A stretch of 7,851 nt of DNA from Conexibacter sp. (lineage in GTDB: Bacteria; Actinomycetota; Thermoleophilia; Solirubrobacterales; Solirubrobacteraceae), in the NCBI GenBank assembly GCA_025964295.1, contig JAOPZD010000178.1, positions 1 to 7,851 of the forward strand, read 5' to 3'. Position 1 is the first letter of the stretch, and every line of letters starts with the position of its first letter. Positions 5,601 through 7,851 of this stretch are shown here, piece by piece. The translations under genes were made by a program, and so were the position numbers. A model generated the notes under the pieces. It saw nothing but the letters and a program-made list of their open reading frames with translations, did no database searches and was not told the origin of the DNA.

Positions 5601-5954
5601 TTAGCTTTGCGTGCCCCGTCCCCGTCGGTACATGGGCGCCACCTTCCAGGTGAAGTAGCCGAGGCCGACCAGCCACCATCCCGCGACGACCAGCGCCGGC
5701 CACCATGTACCACGCATAGCCAAGGCCACGGCGGCGAGCAGGCAGATCCAGAACGCCGCTCGGCCCGTGGCGGCCTGGCGTTGCTCGGTCGCGGTCTCGC
5801 GCTGCGCCACGCGCCGTCGCGACGCTCTCTGCATCGCTGCATGCTCTCGCCACCGAAGGTCGGGGAGACGCTTGTCGAACTTGGCTGCGATGAACAAGAA
5901 CGCGCGCAACAGGAGGGAGTAGCCCACCCGCTGGCTCGTACCCGTGAGACGCAC
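5601..5954 (-). CDS. Small membrane protein with two C-terminal transmembrane helices
   Basis: This encodes 117 residues from a GTG start at 5952-5954 to TAA at 5601-5603. The N-terminal part is basic and amphipathic (F-I-A-A-K-F-D-K-R-L-P-D-L-R-W). Two hydrophobic helices follow, AAFWICLLAAVALAM at about 66-80 and WWPALVVAGWWLVGLGYFTW at about 84-103, joined by a tight R-G-T turn, then a short basic tail. The charge pattern suggests both ends are cytoplasmic. Family and role are unknown. The start is uncertain: no Shine-Dalgarno site precedes the GTG, and the frame stays open upstream into the IS1182 end 7 bases away, so the true N-terminus may have been cut off by the insertion. The Met at residue 41 is another possible start. 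An inverted repeat (5586-5592/5610-5616) overlaps the stop and could end its transcript. Confidence 0.55.
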   Translation of the reverse strand: MRLTGTSQRVGYSLLLRAFLFIAAKFDKRLPDLRWREHAAMQRASRRRVAQRETATEQRQAATGRAAFWICLLAAVALAMRGTWWPALVVAGWWLVGLGYFTWKVAPMYRRGRGTQS

Positions 5955-5961
5955 ATCCGAG

Positions 5962-5981
5962 CGAGGCTGTCGCGTAAGTCG
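5962..5981 (+). repeat. Left terminal inverted repeat of the IS1182 element
   Basis: The 20 bases from 5962 (CGAGGCTGTC...) are the exact reverse complement of 7477-7496. Pairing could continue inward as GCGT if a 3-base gap is allowed on the right side. The end 'aGGCTGTCGC' fits the T-G-T-C-G-C-rich ends usual in this family. Confidence 0.9.
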
Positions 5982-6016
5982 GCGTGGTGTCCGGGGCGTT
6001 TAAGACCATCTCGGGC

Positions 6017-7420
6017 ATGGCGCAGAGCTTTATCGCGTGTGATCGTGAGCAGTCGTTTCTGATGCCGCCGGACGTGCGTGACTGGTTGCCTCAAGGGCAT
6101 CTGGCGTGGTTCGTTCTGGACGCGGTCGCGGCGATGGATCTGGCGGAGTTCTATGGGGCCTATCGCGAGGACGGGCGCTGCCGGCCGGCCTATGAGCCGT
6201 CGATGATGGTCGCCTTGTTGTTGTACGCGTATTCTCGCGGGGTGCGGTCGGTGCGGGCGATCGAGCGGGCCTGCGAAGAGGACATCGCCTTCCGCGTGAT
6301 CGCGGCGCAAGCCAGTCCCGATCACGCGACCATCGCTCGGTTCGTGCAGCGCCACGAGCGGGCGCTGTCCGGGCTGTTTGGCGCCGTGCTTGGCCTCTGC
6401 GCGGAGGCCGGGCTGGCCAAGGTCGGGGTCGTCGCGATCGATGGCACCAAGGTCGCGGCCAACGCCAGCCGCGACGCCACGCGCGACTACGAGCAGCTCG
6501 CGCGAGAGATCATCGAGGAGGCCAAGGCGGTCGACGCCGCCGAGGATGAGCTCTACGGCGAGGCGCGCGGCGATGAGCTGCCGCCCGAGCTGGCGACCGC
6601 CCAGGGCCGTCGTGGCTGGCTGCGCGAGGCCAAGCGCCGCCTCGATGACCAGCGCGCCCACGAGGCGCGGCCGATTGAGCGCTCGCGTCCCAAGCGCCTC
6701 AAGGAGGCCAAGCGCCGCCTCGAGGAGGAGCTGTTCAGCGAGTGTCAGGCCAACAAGGCCTATGAGAACTACCGCGCGCGGGGGGTGATGAAGAACGGCC
6801 GACGGCTGGGCAAGAACACGACGCCTAAGCCCTACACGGTGCCGGAGACTCCGCAGGGCACGATCAACACCACCGACTTGGACTCACGGTTGGTCAAGGG
6901 CATGCGCGGCTGGCTGTAGGGCTACAACGCCCAGGCCGCCACCAACGAGCAGCAGATTGTCATCGCCGCCGAGATCAGCGTCGCCTCGCCCGACTTCGGC
7001 CACCTCGAACCGATCCTCGATGCCGCCCGCAGCGAGCTTCGCGCGGCTGGCGTCCGCGACACGCCCGAGGTCGTGCTCGCCGACGCTGGCTACTGGCACC
7101 AAGACCAGATGCAGCGCATCGTTGCCGACGGCATCCAGGTCCTGATCCCGCCGGACTCCAGCCGCCGCAAGGCCCCCAGGCCAGGCTGGGACGGCGGGCT
7201 TTACGCGTTCATGCGCCGGGTGCTGGACACCGACCGCGGCACCGAGCTCTACCGACAGCGACAACAACTCATCGAGCCGGTGTTCGCCCAGACCAAGTTC
7301 AACCGGCGCCTAGATCGCTTCCACCGACGAGGTCGGAGCGCCGTTCGGACCGAATGGCGCCTGATCGCCGCAACGCACAACCTGCTGAAGCTTCACCGCC
7401 ATCAACTGGCCGCGGCCTAA
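6017..7420 (+). pseudogene. IS1182-family transposase with one in-frame amber codon
   Basis: ATG 6017 gives the family-typical beginning M-A-Q-S-F-I-A-C-D-R-E-Q; an in-frame GTG at 5984 would add 11 residues and is less likely. The N-terminal half has the helix-turn-helix/DUF772-type region (P-P-D-V-R-D-W-L-P-Q-G-H-L-A-W-F-V-L-D at 18-35, then P-A-Y-E-P-S-M-M-V-A-L-L-L-Y-A-Y). Catalytic residues of the DDE domain are D142 in VVAIDGTKV, D356 in VVLADAGYWH and E420 in QLIEPVFAQTK. A charged helical insertion (about 155-245) and the TDLDSR motif (286-291) are standard. Codon 301 is TAG (6917-6919), in R-G-W-L-stop-G-Y-N-A-Q-A where relatives have Gln, so a single CAG-to-TAG change explains it. 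No frameshift exists, and the other 466 codons read cleanly. Without suppression the product is a 300-residue protein lacking D356 and E420. Confidence 0.88.
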
Positions 7421-7476
7421 CGGCGGCGACGGGCGCCGCCGGCCGCCAGCCGCGCTGCATCCCCGCTCGACGCCGA

Positions 7477-7496
7477 CGACTTACGCGACAGCCTCG
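7477..7496 (-). repeat. Right terminal inverted repeat of the IS1182 element
   Basis: This is the exact reverse complement of 5962-5981. It lies 57-76 bases after the transposase stop. Its outer edge, 7496/7497, is where GNAT-like protein similarity ends, which confirms it as the element boundary. Confidence 0.9.
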
Positions 7497-7850
7497 GTGC
7501 AGGGCGTCGCGCAACTCGTTTGTCCGCTCGAAGCCGTGGACTCTCAGGCAGAGCCTCTCGCACGTCTTCACATCGTCTTCCTGGAGCGGGCGCACGTCGA
7601 TGCCCGCGGCCGGGGCGCTGCGAGGCCGCCCGCTCACCACAACCGCCGGCTCCTTGACGTCGAACCCAAGCGACGCATACAGCGACAGCGACTGTACGTT
7701 GAAGGAGTCCTGGAGGAGGCGCATCCCTCTCGCTCCCTCGCCGCGCTTGAGTGCCGCCTCCATCAGCTCGCGCCCGACGCCCGTTCCCTGCGCCTGCGGG
7801 TCGACGGAGATCGGACCGACTCCCCTGATCGGCCCGCGCTCGTCGAGGAA
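7497..7850 (-). pseudogene. GNAT N-acetyltransferase (tandem-domain type), cut by IS1182; 5' end outside window
   Basis: Read leftward from the window edge, the first domain shows the acetyl-CoA-binding motif A, V-G-P-I-S-V-D-P-Q-A-Q-G-T-G-V-G-R-E-L-M (Q-x-x-G-x-G loop), then M-R-L-L-Q-D and F-N-V-Q-S-L-S-L-Y-A-S-L-G-F-D-V, the closing strands and helix of a GNAT fold. A linker leads to a second GNAT-like domain beginning I-D-V-R-P-L-Q-E-D-D-V-K-T-C-E-R-L-C-L-R-V-H-G-F-E-R and ending abruptly after R-D-A-L-H at 7497, the outer base of the IS1182 repeat. The frame then runs 66 more codons antisense through the element to a stop at 7299-7301, giving an artificial tail. Domain 1 is intact as far as seen, so residual activity is possible. 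The substrate is unknown. The missing half of domain 2 is not found left of the element. Confidence 0.75.
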
Positions 7851-7851
7851 G

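Larger units (their letters stand above)
5962..7496 (+). mobile_element. IS1182-family insertion sequence, complete ends, disrupted transposase
   Basis: Both ends are visible as perfect 20-bp terminal inverted repeats enclosing one transposase gene, giving an element of about 1535 bp, in the normal IS1182 size range. No target-site duplication is visible: the bases outside the left end (...CCGAG) and the right end (GTGCA...) do not match. On the right the element lies inside a GNAT acetyltransferase gene. On the left it abuts DNA that does not continue that gene. The transposase has a single stop codon, so the copy is probably not autonomous, though its ends could be used by an intact copy elsewhere in the genome. 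Confidence 0.9.

Noticed and set aside
5090..6661. 523-codon minus-strand frame
   Set aside because: Runs antisense through the IS1182 transposase, across the element end and through two other genes; no continuous protein-like composition.
7299..7496. C-terminal 66 codons of the minus-strand GNAT frame as real protein
   Set aside because: They lie inside the IS1182 element, antisense to the transposase end, and arise only from the insertion.

Overview
This is high-GC DNA (strong G/C preference at third codon positions, GTG starts) and most resembles an actinobacterium. The protein style (a Thr/Pro-linker secreted esterase, basic Ala/Arg-rich C-terminal tails, remnants of 'VPDGV'-type secreted proteins) points loosely to the class Thermoleophilia (Solirubrobacterales-like). 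That placement is inference from family resemblance only. The window is an accessory, insertion-scarred stretch: a few intact, unrelated genes lie among gene fragments and two insertion sequences.

Left part (1-1843): the last 45 codons of an XRE/MmyB-like transcriptional regulator; a gap holding what looks like the decayed C-terminus of a secreted protein; a small PH/GRAM-like protein (+); a strong hairpin between convergent genes; and an intact class I SAM-dependent methyltransferase (-). A non-coding stretch with a 15-bp tandem duplication follows.

Middle part (1820-5093): a truncated IS110-family transposase (first ~80 codons only, with a Trp-to-stop change) still carries its Shine-Dalgarno site and a leader hairpin. 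Next is the largest intact gene, a 720-residue secreted SGNH/GDSL hydrolase with a signal peptide, a Gly-Pro-Thr repeat linker, a beta-sandwich-like domain, a Lys-Pro repeat linker, an esterase domain with a Ser-His active site, and a basic C-terminal extension. Just downstream lies a frameshifted remnant of another secreted protein.

Right part (5094-7851): a 75-residue protein of unknown function, a small two-helix membrane protein (-), and an IS1182-family insertion sequence with perfect 20-bp terminal inverted repeats (5962-7496). Its transposase is complete except for one in-frame amber codon where the family usually has Gln. The right end of the element lies inside the second domain of a tandem GNAT acetyltransferase gene (-) that runs off the window. 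The rest of that gene is not found at the left end, so the insertion was accompanied or followed by deletion or rearrangement.

Apart from the convergent PH-like/methyltransferase pair, there is no sign of an operon or multi-gene pathway. I did not find a convincing new defence or biosynthetic system. The most interesting items are the single-amber IS1182 transposase, the IS/GNAT junction without a matching other half, the IS110 leader, and the multi-domain secreted esterase whose start codon sits in a small hairpin.
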